This document shows, one piece after another, positions 40,209 to 48,548 of a DNA stretch of 62,263 bases. The position numbers were made by a program, and so were the translations under genes. The number at the start of each line of letters is the position of its first letter. Within the stretch, counting starts at the first letter, position 1. This DNA comes from UBA1724 sp051884615 (GTDB taxonomy: Bacteria; Verrucomicrobiota; Lentisphaeria; Oligosphaerales; Oligosphaeraceae). The notes beneath the pieces are model-generated. The model had not been told where the DNA came from. It saw only the letters and a list, made by a program, of their open reading frames with translations, and did no database searches. Location of the stretch: NCBI GenBank assembly GCA_051884615.1, contig JBJEVT010000017.1, positions 1 through 62,263 of the forward strand, read 5' to 3'.

Positions 40209-40571
40209 TCACTCCTTATGGCTCAACAGGGTTTCGGATTCACGGACAAAAGCGGCGATCATCTGCCGTCTCAGCGAGCGGTCGATCTTCTGGAAGGCGG
40301 CGGAGATATTCTCGGCCATTTCGGGCTGGCCCTCCTGACGGAAGCGCTCCATGGCGGTCAGGCAGATCACGGCGGCCTCCCGCCACTGGCTCGCCTGGCA
40401 GGCGGCCACCACCCGCACCATGGTCTCGTCAGCGGGATGCTGGGGCGTCTGTTCCGCCTCCTGGCGCTGCCGTTCCAACTCCCTCTCCCTCTTGCGCTTG
40501 GCCTTGCGGTCCAGCAGCAGCTCCTCGTCTTCGTCGTAGGTGTCGTCGTAGGTAAAGCGTTTCTTTGCCAT
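40209..40571 (-). CDS. Small charged helical protein, operon partner of the coiled-coil protein
   Basis: A 120-residue protein. An acidic-then-basic N-terminus (KKRFTYDDTYDEDEELLLDRKAKRKRERELERQ region) is followed by a compact helical domain (MVRVVAACQASQWREAAVICLTAMERF; LRRQMIAAFVRESETLL). The start at 40571 is the first sensible ATG; the frame upstream is Arg/Pro-rich non-coding sequence. It directly precedes the coiled-coil gene with a seven-base gap, so the two very likely act together. Family unknown. Confidence 0.65.
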   Translation of the reverse strand: MAKKRFTYDDTYDEDEELLLDRKAKRKRERELERQRQEAEQTPQHPADETMVRVVAACQASQWREAAVICLTAMERFRQEGQPEMAENISAAFQKIDRSLRRQMIAAFVRESETLLSHKE

Positions 40572-40932
40572 ACAATCCGGGAGAAATATCCTCGTTTCGG
40601 GGCGTGTATGTGATGTGTCGATGGGTGCAGGGAGCAGAGCGGAGGACCGGCGTCCTGGCCGGTCTGGCGTTCCCGAGGGGGGCGATTTCCCCGGCGTATC
40701 CTGGGGGCGGGAGGGAAGCCGAAGAGAGGACCCGCCCCGCCGTTTTCCCCCTCCTCTTCCTCGGTCCGGCCTTGCGGAGACGCGCCGCGGGACTCTTCCA
40801 GAAACCGTGCTGTCGCCGGAGGGTGTCGTCCTCCGGGGGCAGGTTATGCGGAGATAAAGCAAAGCCGGCCGTGAGAGCAGTTCACCTGAACACAGCCGGC
40901 CAATGCTACGAGCCGCAACTCGGGAAAATGAA
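40572..40932. other. Gap between tRNA-Cys and the coiled-coil operon
   Basis: About 360 GC-rich bases. It contains the tRNA terminator described separately and nothing else I can support; no clear -10/-35 pair precedes the 40571 start. Confidence 0.4.
40854..40903 (-). terminator. Terminator after tRNA-Cys
   Basis: Minus strand GGCCGGCTGTG and CACGGCCGGC form a stem of about ten pairs, followed by TTTGCTTT. The U-tract is interrupted, so termination may be partial and allow read-through toward the coiled-coil operon. Confidence 0.65.
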
Positions 40933-41007
40933 TGGAGGCACGAATCGGATTCGGACCGATGAATAAAGGTTTTGCAGACCTTCGCCTTACCACTTGGCTA
41001 TCGTGCC
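40933..41007 (-). tRNA. tRNA-Cys (GCA)
   Basis: A 75-base cloverleaf. Acceptor GGCACGA pairs with TCGTGCC, the encoded end is TCCA, the anticodon arm is AAGGT-CTGCAAA-ACCTT with anticodon GCA, and the T-arm is ATCGG-TCCGAAT-CCGAT. Confidence 0.97.
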
Positions 41008-41026
41008 TTCTGAAAGGAACGGCGTT

Positions 41027-41054
41027 AATTTAATCCCGCCCCTCGGTTTTGCAA
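41027..41054 (-). promoter_or_regulatory. Promoter of tRNA-Cys
   Basis: Minus strand -35 TTGCAA (41054-41049), 16-base spacer, -10 TAAATT (41032-41027). Transcription would begin about 13 bases before the mature tRNA. Confidence 0.6.
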
Positions 41055-41134
41055 GCAGACCCCGGAAAGGTTTCCAGGGTTTTTGCCGATTTTCCCCTTT
41101 TTTCCCGGTCTCGCCCGGCAAAGGGGGGGGGGAT

Positions 41135-42757
41135 TCAGAGCGGTTCGGGGGAGACGAACACCGGCATGCCCTGGGGCGCCTCCACCTGGGGGGTCGCCCC
41201 CTTCCGCAGACGGACGGTGACGGGGCCCCGGGGGGTGGCGCAGGTGGCATGGAGCCACTCCAGGTCGCAGAGCCGGGGTTTCACCCGGACGCCGTAGGCA
41301 TAGCCCTCCCCTTCCGGGGTGATACCCGCCAGGGTCTCCATCATCCAGGCGACGGGGGAGGCGCCCCAGCCATGGCAGAGGCTGTTCCGCAATCCCTGGA
41401 AGCAGCCGCGGCCGCAATCCCGGTGGGCGTCGGTCCTGCCGGGAACGGGCATCTGGTCGATGGCGTTGGCGTTCGCCGCCCAGGGAAGATCGAACTGCTC
41501 CCAGATGGTGCGGGAGCCCAAATCAAGCATGGCGCCGTAGTAGCGCCGCAGCAACGCCAGGGCCTTGGGACTTTCGCCGGCGGCGGAGTAGACCCGGAGG
41601 AAATTGTCAAAGTGGAAGGTGGAGAGCTCCTCCTCCGGTTTTTCGTCCAGGCGCCGGAAGGCCTCCTCCGGGGAGACCGCCCCCGCCAGCATGGCCCAGG
41701 CCCAGACGGACTTGGGGGCATTCTCCAGGGGGAGGCGGGGCGTCAGGGCCTCCTCCACCGCCAGGCAGCGACCCAGGATTTCCCGTTCCTCCAGCATGGC
41801 GGCCATGTCCCGGCATGCCTTCACCGCCGCCAGATAGAGAGGACCGTAGGCGTCGGGGGGGCAGCAGACCTGGGTGCCCCAGTCCACGATGGATCCCTTC
41901 AGCACCTGCTCCGGTTCCTTTTCGTAGGCCTCCAGGAGGAGGGAGGAGAAGACCCGGAAGGCGGGGCGCTGGGTCTGGAGGAAGGCCTTGTCCCCGTAGA
42001 CGCGCTGATACTCCCGCTGTGCCAGGAACCAATAGGCGGTGTAGGAGGGGATGCCGTTGAAGTAGTGGTTGGCCAGGGCCTCCTCGTTCAGGAACTCCAG
42101 GCTTTCCGGAATGGCGGAGTGGCGGGCGTAGAGGACGCCGCAGGCGCGCACCTCGTTGTAGAGGTCGCCCATCCAGACCAGGCGGTCCCGCTTGGTGCCG
42201 TCCAGCAGCAGGGGGGAGATGCACTTCTCCAAGGTGGCCGCGCAGGCCTGGAAGATGCGGTCCAGCAGGGGATCGCTGCTCTGGAAGCTGCCCAGGCGGA
42301 CGGCGGGGTGCACCCATGCCTCGGCGGAGCACTCCCGCAGCTGGAGGGTGGCCTCCTCCTCCAGGTTCTCCAGATGGAGGAACCGGAATCCCGTGTTTCC
42401 CGCCCGGGTGACGCCCATGGCGGAGAGGAGGAGGGGGAAGTCGTGCATGGAGTGGTCGTTGTTGGGGGCGTCCAGCACCTCGGTGACCGATTCCCCCAGA
42501 CGGACGCGCACCCGGGCGGGTCCGAAGCCGTCCCGTCCCCGGGAGATGCGGATTCCCTGGAGCGGCAGGGGCGTGTCATACTCCAGAATCACCCCCGCGC
42601 GGGGCGGCAGAGTGAGGGACATGGGGCGCCAGATGCTGGCGGTCTCCCCGGCGACCTCCAGGAGCGTGGCGGCATGGGAGGCCTCGGGGGAATGCCAGAC
42701 CACCCGGGTGGGGGCGAGATACTGGACCGTGCGTTGTTCCTGGTAGACGGCGGGCAT
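41135..42757 (-). CDS. Alpha-L-rhamnosidase-like glycoside hydrolase (GH78-related)
   Basis: A 540-residue protein without a signal peptide. An N-terminal beta-sandwich (residues 1 to about 150) is followed by an (alpha/alpha)6 barrel. The barrel opens with AACAATLEKCISPLLLDG and TKRDRLVWMGDLYNEVRA, which matches the GH78 catalytic region (usual form RDE..GWTGD), and continues with SIVDWGTQ, RTIWEQFD and FQGLRNSLCHGWGASPVAWM. It is shorter than classical GH78 enzymes, so extra binding domains are lacking. It ends with the small beta domain PRLCDLEWLHATCATPRGPVTVRL. Start at 42757; the longer open frame overlaps the dehydrogenase gene. Likely removes terminal rhamnose from glycans taken up by the cell. 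Confidence 0.82.
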   Translation of the reverse strand: MPAVYQEQRTVQYLAPTRVVWHSPEASHAATLLEVAGETASIWRPMSLTLPPRAGVILEYDTPLPLQGIRISRGRDGFGPARVRVRLGESVTEVLDAPNNDHSMHDFPLLLSAMGVTRAGNTGFRFLHLENLEEEATLQLRECSAEAWVHPAVRLGSFQSSDPLLDRIFQACAATLEKCISPLLLDGTKRDRLVWMGDLYNEVRACGVLYARHSAIPESLEFLNEEALANHYFNGIPSYTAYWFLAQREYQRVYGDKAFLQTQRPAFRVFSSLLLEAYEKEPEQVLKGSIVDWGTQVCCPPDAYGPLYLAAVKACRDMAAMLEEREILGRCLAVEEALTPRLPLENAPKSVWAWAMLAGAVSPEEAFRRLDEKPEEELSTFHFDNFLRVYSAAGESPKALALLRRYYGAMLDLGSRTIWEQFDLPWAANANAIDQMPVPGRTDAHRDCGRGCFQGLRNSLCHGWGASPVAWMMETLAGITPEGEGYAYGVRVKPRLCDLEWLHATCATPRGPVTVRLRKGATPQVEAPQGMPVFVSPEPL

Positions 42758-42816
42758 GGAAGAAAGACTCCTGGGGAATTTTGAGGGATGGGGTTTTCGG
42801 GAAAGCGGGGGAGGAG

Positions 42817-43770
42817 TCACGCCTCCAGCAGTCCCTCTTCCCGGAGACGCCGGGCCAGCTCCCGGCCATAGGCGTCCATGTAGGTGGGGGAGAAGGCGGA
42901 GGAGTGGGGGGTGATCCAGAGATTGGGGCACTGGCGCAGGGGACTCCGGGGAGAAAGGGGCTCCTCCTCGCAGACATCCAGGCAGGCGCCGGACAGGCGT
43001 CCCTGGGACAGGGCGTCCACCAGGGCGGCCTCGTCGATGGCGTTGCCCCGGCCCAGGTTGCACACCGTGGCATGGGGAGGGAGGAGGGCAAGGCGGCGGC
43101 GGTCCAGGAAATGGTCGGTCTCCGGGCTGCGGGGCAGCACCAGGAGCAGATGGTCCGTGCGGGGCAGAAGCCCGTCCAGCTCCTCCAGGGAATGGCATTG
43201 GTCGCCCGGGGTGAAATACTCCGGGGGGAGATGGCCGGGATGGCGGGAGACCCCCAGAATGCGGGTTCCCAGGGGTTTCAGGAGGCGTCCGATCCAGCGC
43301 CCGATGTGGCCGAAGCCGCAGATGGTGACCGTGGCGCCCCGGAGGGGGCGCATCCGGGCGTCCACCTGGCTTCGGGGCCATGCCTCCTGCCGGAAAGTGG
43401 TGACGGCGGGCAGGACGCCCCGGCACATCCCCAACAGCATGGCCAGGGCGGTCTCCCCCATGAACTCCCCGTGGAAGGCCCCGTTCCAGTGGCGCATGCC
43501 CGCGGGCCACTCCACGGTGAAATAGTCCTTTCCGGCGGCGGGGGTGCTGACCAGCCGGAGACGGGGCGCCAGGGCGAACCACTCCTGGCGAAACGTCCAG
43601 GTCGACACCCAGTCCGCCACGGGCAGGGCGGCAAGAAACTCCTCCTGGGTGCGGCAGTGCGCCACCCGGACCCCGGGGCCCAGGCGCTCCCCCAGCGCGG
43701 CGGCCTGGGAGGGGCTCATGGTCAGGGAGGAGAGTCCGGGATGCTCGAGAAAGATGGCCAGGGTCTTCAT
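42817..43770 (-). CDS. D-isomer-specific 2-hydroxyacid dehydrogenase family protein
   Basis: A 317-residue NAD-dependent oxidoreductase. The Rossmann loop is VTICGFGHIGRWIGRLL; the catalytic Arg is in CNLGRGNAIDEAALV, the Glu region in LDVCEEEPLSPRSP and the catalytic His in NLWITPHSSAFS. The length is normal. The gene lies 59 bases upstream of the rhamnosidase-like gene on the same strand, suggesting a shared sugar-acid pathway; substrate is not readable. Start MKTLAIFLEHPG at 43770 is preferred over an upstream in-frame codon. Confidence 0.9.
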   Translation of the reverse strand: MKTLAIFLEHPGLSSLTMSPSQAAALGERLGPGVRVAHCRTQEEFLAALPVADWVSTWTFRQEWFALAPRLRLVSTPAAGKDYFTVEWPAGMRHWNGAFHGEFMGETALAMLLGMCRGVLPAVTTFRQEAWPRSQVDARMRPLRGATVTICGFGHIGRWIGRLLKPLGTRILGVSRHPGHLPPEYFTPGDQCHSLEELDGLLPRTDHLLLVLPRSPETDHFLDRRRLALLPPHATVCNLGRGNAIDEAALVDALSQGRLSGACLDVCEEEPLSPRSPLRQCPNLWITPHSSAFSPTYMDAYGRELARRLREEGLLEA

Positions 43771-43927
43771 GGGGGACGCCGCCCTGGATTTCCAGGGCAC
43801 GAGGGAAAAACGGAACGGAAACCCGGGGGGGGGAGGGGCGCCCCGGCGGGAGGAGGCGGGCGCCCTCCACGGCGTTTTCCCGCAATGTAATCCCCCTTTG
43901 ACGGATTCCAGGCCGGAGGAAGATGGC

Positions 43928-43933
43928 TATAGT
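43928..43933 (+). promoter_or_regulatory. -10 element of serC
   Basis: TATAGT in TATAGTACCC, about 110 bases before the serC start. TTTGACG upstream (43897-43903) is too far for a standard -35 (24-base spacer). Confidence 0.55.
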
Positions 43934-44042
43934 ACCCGACATTCCCGCAGGATGGTAGACGAAATCAAATGCCTCGCCCGGCACAATGCCGGCCGATGAA
44001 TTAAGACTGACCTGCGGGGCAACCCCAAGGAAATCCAAAGAC

Positions 44043-45122
44043 ATGCAAGTTTTCAACTTCAACGCAGGTCCCGCCGCCCTCCCCCGCTCCGTCATCCTCA
44101 AGGCACAGGCCGAATTCGCCGACTACCGCGGCTGCGGCTACAGCATCATCGAGGAATCCCACCGCGCCGCCGCCTTCGATGAAATCATCCAGGCCGCGGA
44201 GGCCAATCTGCGGAAACTGCTGAACATCCCCGAGAACTATGACGTGCTCTTCCTCCAGGGGGGCGCCTCCCTCCAGTTCGCCATGGTCCCCATGAACCTC
44301 CAGGTGCCCGGAAAGACCATCGGCTACGCCGACACCGGCGTGTGGGCCCACAAGGCCATCAAGGAACTGGACATCCAGCAGCTGCCCAAGCAGGTGGTCT
44401 ACGACGGCGCCGCCATCAACTACAGCGAAATCCAGGGCATCCGGGACTGGAAGATCGATCCCGACTGGGCATACTTCGGCCTGTGCTCCAACAACACCAT
44501 CTACGGCACCGAATTCCCCGAATTCCCCGAAACCGGCGACGTGCCCCTGGTGGCCGACATGTCCTCCGACATCCTCAGCCGCAAGCTGGACATCACCAAG
44601 TTCGGCCTGATCTTCGCCGGCGCCCAGAAGAACATCGGCCCCGCCGGACTCACCCTGGTGATCCTGCGCCATGACCTGGCCGAGCGCTGCGGCAAGAACG
44701 TGCCCACCATGCTGCGCTACACCACCCACATCGAGGGCAAGAGCCTCTTCAACACCCCGCCCACCTTCGCCATCTACATCAACCGTCTGGTCACCGACTG
44801 GATGCTGGAGAACGGCGGCCTGGAGGCCATGGAGGCCCAGAACATCGCCAAGGCCAAGGCCCTCTACGACTTCATCGACAACTCCGGCTTCTACCGGGCC
44901 ACGGCCGCTCCCGCCACCCGCAGCCGCATGAACGTCTGCTTCCGTCTGCCCACCGAGGACCAGGAGAAGGCCTTCATCGCCTTCGCCAAGTCCAATGGCC
45001 TGGTGGGTCTGAAGGGCCACCGGAAGGTGGGCGGCTGCCGCGCCTCCATCTACAACGCGGTGCCCATGGAGGGCGTCCAGCGTCTCATCGAGATCATGAA
45101 GGAGTTCCAGAAGAACGCCTAG
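44043..45122 (+). CDS. serC: Phosphoserine aminotransferase
   Basis: A 359-residue PLP enzyme converting 3-phosphohydroxypyruvate to phosphoserine (serine synthesis), and also acting in pyridoxine synthesis. It starts MQVFNFNAGPAALPRSVI as usual. The PLP lysine lies in LIFAGAQKNIGPAGLTLVI and GLVGLKGHRKVGGCRASIYNA is the conserved end. AAGGA is upstream of the ATG at 44043. It stands alone between its own promoter and a strong terminator. Confidence 0.97.
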   Translation: MQVFNFNAGPAALPRSVILKAQAEFADYRGCGYSIIEESHRAAAFDEIIQAAEANLRKLLNIPENYDVLFLQGGASLQFAMVPMNLQVPGKTIGYADTGVWAHKAIKELDIQQLPKQVVYDGAAINYSEIQGIRDWKIDPDWAYFGLCSNNTIYGTEFPEFPETGDVPLVADMSSDILSRKLDITKFGLIFAGAQKNIGPAGLTLVILRHDLAERCGKNVPTMLRYTTHIEGKSLFNTPPTFAIYINRLVTDWMLENGGLEAMEAQNIAKAKALYDFIDNSGFYRATAAPATRSRMNVCFRLPTEDQEKAFIAFAKSNGLVGLKGHRKVGGCRASIYNAVPMEGVQRLIEIMKEFQKNA

Positions 45123-45181
45123 CCTTCCGCGCACGCCGCCGCCTCTTTCCCGCCGCGCGGGGGAGAGGGGAGGCAGTCCAG

Positions 45182-45223
45182 GGGCCGAAGAGAGAAGCCA
45201 TCTCTTTTCGGCCCTTTTCTTTT
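45182..45223 (+). terminator. Terminator after serC
   Basis: GGGCCGAAGAGA and TCTCTTTTCGGCCC form a long stem with a short loop, followed by TTTTCTTTT. Confidence 0.9.
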
Positions 45224-45260
45224 GCGCCGACGCAGGGTGCCCCGTCTGCCTGCCGGCGAT

Positions 45261-45266
45261 TATAGT
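45261..45266 (+). promoter_or_regulatory. -10 element of the pheT-rsmI transcript
   Basis: TATAGT in TATAGTACCC, about 125 bases before the pheT start. The sequence motif is identical to that upstream of serC. Confidence 0.55.
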
Positions 45267-45389
45267 ACCCCTCATTTCCCGTCCCCTTTCCCCTGGGGAA
45301 AGCCCCCGCCCTCCCCTGCTTTTTCCGAGCGGCGCGCCGGACTCTCCCCGCCCTGTCTCCCTTCCCGCCCTGATCCCCCTCCTCTCCCT

Positions 45390-47783
45390 ATGAAAACTTC
45401 TCTGAAATGGCTTCGCGACTACACGGAAATCCCCTGGAGCGCCCAGGAACTGGCGGACCGCCTCACCACCGTGGGACTGGAGCCGGAAAGCATTGAGGAG
45501 ACGGGCACCATCCCCCAGGGCGTGATCACCGCCAGGATCCTCTCCCGGGAACCCCATCCCAACTCCGACCACATGAGCGTCTGCATGGTGGACCCCGGCA
45601 ACGGCGAGCCCGTCCAGATCGTCTGCGGCGCCCCCAACTGCGACGCCGGAAAGATCGTGCCCCTGGCCACCATCGGCACCGATTTCGGCGAGGGGTTCGT
45701 CATCAAGAAGAGCAAGCTGCGGGGCATCGATTCCTGCGGCATGATGTGCTCCGCCCGGGAACTGGGCATCTCCCAGGACCACAGCGGACTGATGATTCTG
45801 CCCGACGACACGCCCCTGGGCGTCTCCGTGCGGGAAATGTTCAGCGGCGACACCGTCATCGACTGGGAGGTCACCCCCAACCGGCCCGACTGGCTCTCCC
45901 ATGTGGGCGTGGCACGGGAAATCTGCGCCCTCACCGGAAAGACCCTGACGCTGCCCCCCAACCCCGTGAAGGCGCGCCCCGGCAAGCCCGACGCCTCCAT
46001 CCGCATCGACGCCCCCGAGTTCTGCCCCCGCTACATCGGACGGGTCTTCGAGAACGTCAAGGTGGGCCCCTCCCCGGACTGGATGCGGGAACGCCTGGAG
46101 GCCGTGGGCCTGCGCTCCATCAACAACGTGGTGGACATCACCAACTACATCATGCTGGAATACGGCCAGCCTCTCCACGCCTTCGACCTGGACACCCTGG
46201 CGGGACGCCAGATCATCGTCCGACGCGCCCGGGAGGGCGAGGGCATCACCACGCTGGACGGCGCCAAGCTGACCTTGACCACGGAGAATCTCCTCATCGC
46301 CGACGCGGAAAAGGGCGTGGCCCTGGCCGGCGTCATGGGCGGCGAAAACTCCATGATCACCGACAAGACCACCACCGTCCTCCTGGAGGCCGCCGCCTTC
46401 GACCGCACCAACATCCGGCTCACCTCCCGGAATCTGGGCAAGGCCACCGACGCCAGCTACACCTACGAGCGCGGCGTGGCGCCGGAAACCTGCGCCCTGG
46501 CCAGCGAACGGGCCGCCAGCCTCCTCTGCCAGCTGGCGGACGCCACCCAGGTGGGAGAGCCCATCGACTGCTATCCCAGACCCTGGCAAAGCGAGACCAT
46601 CACCGCCAGCGCCCGGAGAATCAATGATTTGCTGGGACTCTCCCTCGCCCCCGAAAAGGTGGCGGAGCTTCTGAACCGCCGGGGCATCCAGGTCACCCGC
46701 CAGGAAGGGGATGAAATCACGGTCCAGACGCCCTGGTGGCGCTTCGACCTCCACGCCCCCGTGGATCTGGCCGAGGAAGTGGCCCAGATGACCGGATTGG
46801 ACGCCATCCCCGAGGCCACCCCCGTCGCCGCCCTGGGCGGCAGCGCCAAGGATGACTGCTACCTCCTCCAGGAGAACACCCGCCACCGCCTCATGTCCCT
46901 GGGGCTGGACGAGGTGATGAACTACACCCTGTGGTCCCAGAGCCAGTGCCTGGCCGGCACCGACCTGGCCCCCGAACAACTCCTCCAGGTCTCCAATCCC
47001 ATCTCCCAGGACACCGCCTTCCTCCGCCCCACCCTCCTGCCCGGACTCCTCCAGGTGGTGGCCCACAACGTGGCCCACAACCAGCACGACCTCTCCCTCT
47101 TCGAGATGGGACGGATCTTCCTGCGGGAGAACGACGCCCCCGCGGAGCGCCTCCAGGCGGGCATCGCCCTCACCGGCCGCCGCCATCCCGAGCGCTTCGG
47201 CCAGGAGAAGGGAGAAGCCCAGGACTTCTACGATCTGAAGGGCATGGTGGAGAGCTATCTGGACGACTGCCAGCTGGCGGGCTTCACCCGCTGCGAGGCG
47301 GCGGAGCACCCCGCCTTCCGGAAAGGCGCCTGCGCCCGCATCGTGGCAAAGAACAAGAAGGTGCTGGCCTATCTGGGCGCCGCCGCGCCCGCCCTCACCA
47401 AGGGGATGCGCCTCCGCAACCCCCTCTTCCTGGCCCTCATCGACGTGGAGGCCGTGGAGAACGCCCCCCATCCCGCCAAGAAGTTCCAGGATCTGCCCCA
47501 CTTCCCCGGCGTGGAACGGGACATCTCCTTCGTCGCCCCCGCCTCCCTCACCAACCAGCAGGTGGTGGACGCCATCCGCTCCCTGAAGATCGACAAGGTG
47601 GCCGCCGTGGCCCTCTTCGACCTCTTCCAGGATGACAAGGTCCTGGGCGAGGGCAAGCGCTCCATGGCCTACACCGTCACCTATCAGGACCCCCAGCGCA
47701 CCCTCACCGACGACGAGGTGAACCAGCTCCAGGAGAAGCTGCGCCAGGGCCTGGTGAAGAAGCTGGGCGTGGAGCTCCGGTAG
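45390..47783 (+). CDS. pheT: Phenylalanine--tRNA ligase beta subunit
   Basis: A 797-residue subunit of the alpha2-beta2 synthetase. Domains in order are: an N-terminal segment MKTSLKWLRDYTEIPWSAQELADRLT; the OB-fold tRNA-binding domain (about 40-150); the B3/B4 editing domain with NNVVDITNYIMLEYGQPLHAFD; B5; the catalytic-like domain with TPWWRFDLHAPVDLAEEVAQMTG; and the C-terminal anticodon-binding FDX-ACB domain (FPGVERDISFVAP to the end). The length is normal. The start has no Shine-Dalgarno sequence. pheS is not in the window, so the two subunit genes are separated. Confidence 0.97.
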   Translation: MKTSLKWLRDYTEIPWSAQELADRLTTVGLEPESIEETGTIPQGVITARILSREPHPNSDHMSVCMVDPGNGEPVQIVCGAPNCDAGKIVPLATIGTDFGEGFVIKKSKLRGIDSCGMMCSARELGISQDHSGLMILPDDTPLGVSVREMFSGDTVIDWEVTPNRPDWLSHVGVAREICALTGKTLTLPPNPVKARPGKPDASIRIDAPEFCPRYIGRVFENVKVGPSPDWMRERLEAVGLRSINNVVDITNYIMLEYGQPLHAFDLDTLAGRQIIVRRAREGEGITTLDGAKLTLTTENLLIADAEKGVALAGVMGGENSMITDKTTTVLLEAAAFDRTNIRLTSRNLGKATDASYTYERGVAPETCALASERAASLLCQLADATQVGEPIDCYPRPWQSETITASARRINDLLGLSLAPEKVAELLNRRGIQVTRQEGDEITVQTPWWRFDLHAPVDLAEEVAQMTGLDAIPEATPVAALGGSAKDDCYLLQENTRHRLMSLGLDEVMNYTLWSQSQCLAGTDLAPEQLLQVSNPISQDTAFLRPTLLPGLLQVVAHNVAHNQHDLSLFEMGRIFLRENDAPAERLQAGIALTGRRHPERFGQEKGEAQDFYDLKGMVESYLDDCQLAGFTRCEAAEHPAFRKGACARIVAKNKKVLAYLGAAAPALTKGMRLRNPLFLALIDVEAVENAPHPAKKFQDLPHFPGVERDISFVAPASLTNQQVVDAIRSLKIDKVAAVALFDLFQDDKVLGEGKRSMAYTVTYQDPQRTLTDDEVNQLQEKLRQGLVKKLGVELR

Positions 47784-47822
47784 CCCCTGCCTCCCGCCCC
47801 TCCCCCGGACAGAGAGGTCCTC

Positions 47823-48548
47823 ATGGGCACCCTGACGATCATCGCCACCCCCATCGGAAACCTGGGAGACGTCTCCCCCAGGGTCCGGGAGGCCCTCTCC
47901 GCCCAGGAAATCCTCTGCTGCGAGGACACGCGCCACACCGGCCAGCTGGTCAGCCTTCTGGGCATCCCCCGCCCCGCCCTCTATGTGGCGAACCACGAGC
48001 ACAACGAGCGCGCCATGGCGCAGCGCATCGTGGAATGGCTGGACCAGGGAAAGAAGGTGGGCCTGTGCAGCGACGCCGGATACCCCCTGGTCAGCGATCC
48101 CGGCTATCCCGCCGTGACGGCCGCCATCGCCGCCGGCCACGAGATTGACGTCATCCCCGGCCCCAGCGCCGCCCCCCTGGCCCTGATCGCCTCCGGCCTG
48201 CCCCCCTCCAGCTATCTCTTCAAGGGCTTCCCCCCCCGCAAGCCCGGCCATCGCCGGAGCTTCCTGGAGGAGGACGCCCATGCCCGCCACACCCTGGTCT
48301 TCTACGAATCCCCCTTCCGGGTGGGCAAATTCCTGACGGAGGCGCGGGAGGTCCTGGGGGATCGTCCGGCGGCCGTCTGCCTGGAATTGACCAAGCAGTT
48401 CCAGCGCACCCTGCGGGGTCCCCTCTCCCAGCTGGCAGCCACCTTCCAGGAGACGCCCCCCAAAGGGGAGGCGGTCATTGTCATCCGGGGCTTCGACCCC
48501 AAGGAAGAGGGGGACGACTCCCCGCGCCCCCCGGAGCAGAATGCCTAA
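47823..48548 (+). CDS. rsmI: 16S rRNA (cytidine1402-2'-O)-methyltransferase
   Basis: A 241-residue SAM-dependent enzyme that 2'-O-methylates C1402 in the decoding centre. The motifs are LTIIATPIGNLGDVSPRVREAL, CEDTRHTGQLVSLLGI, GLCSDAGYPLVSDPGYPAV, DVIPGPSAAPLALIASGLP and FKGFPPRKPGHRR, all standard. The C-terminus is truncated relative to E. coli, as in many bacteria. The last bases overlap the start of the exonuclease gene, so the two are coupled. Confidence 0.96.
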   Translation: MGTLTIIATPIGNLGDVSPRVREALSAQEILCCEDTRHTGQLVSLLGIPRPALYVANHEHNERAMAQRIVEWLDQGKKVGLCSDAGYPLVSDPGYPAVTAAIAAGHEIDVIPGPSAAPLALIASGLPPSSYLFKGFPPRKPGHRRSFLEEDAHARHTLVFYESPFRVGKFLTEAREVLGDRPAAVCLELTKQFQRTLRGPLSQLAATFQETPPKGEAVIVIRGFDPKEEGDDSPRPPEQNA

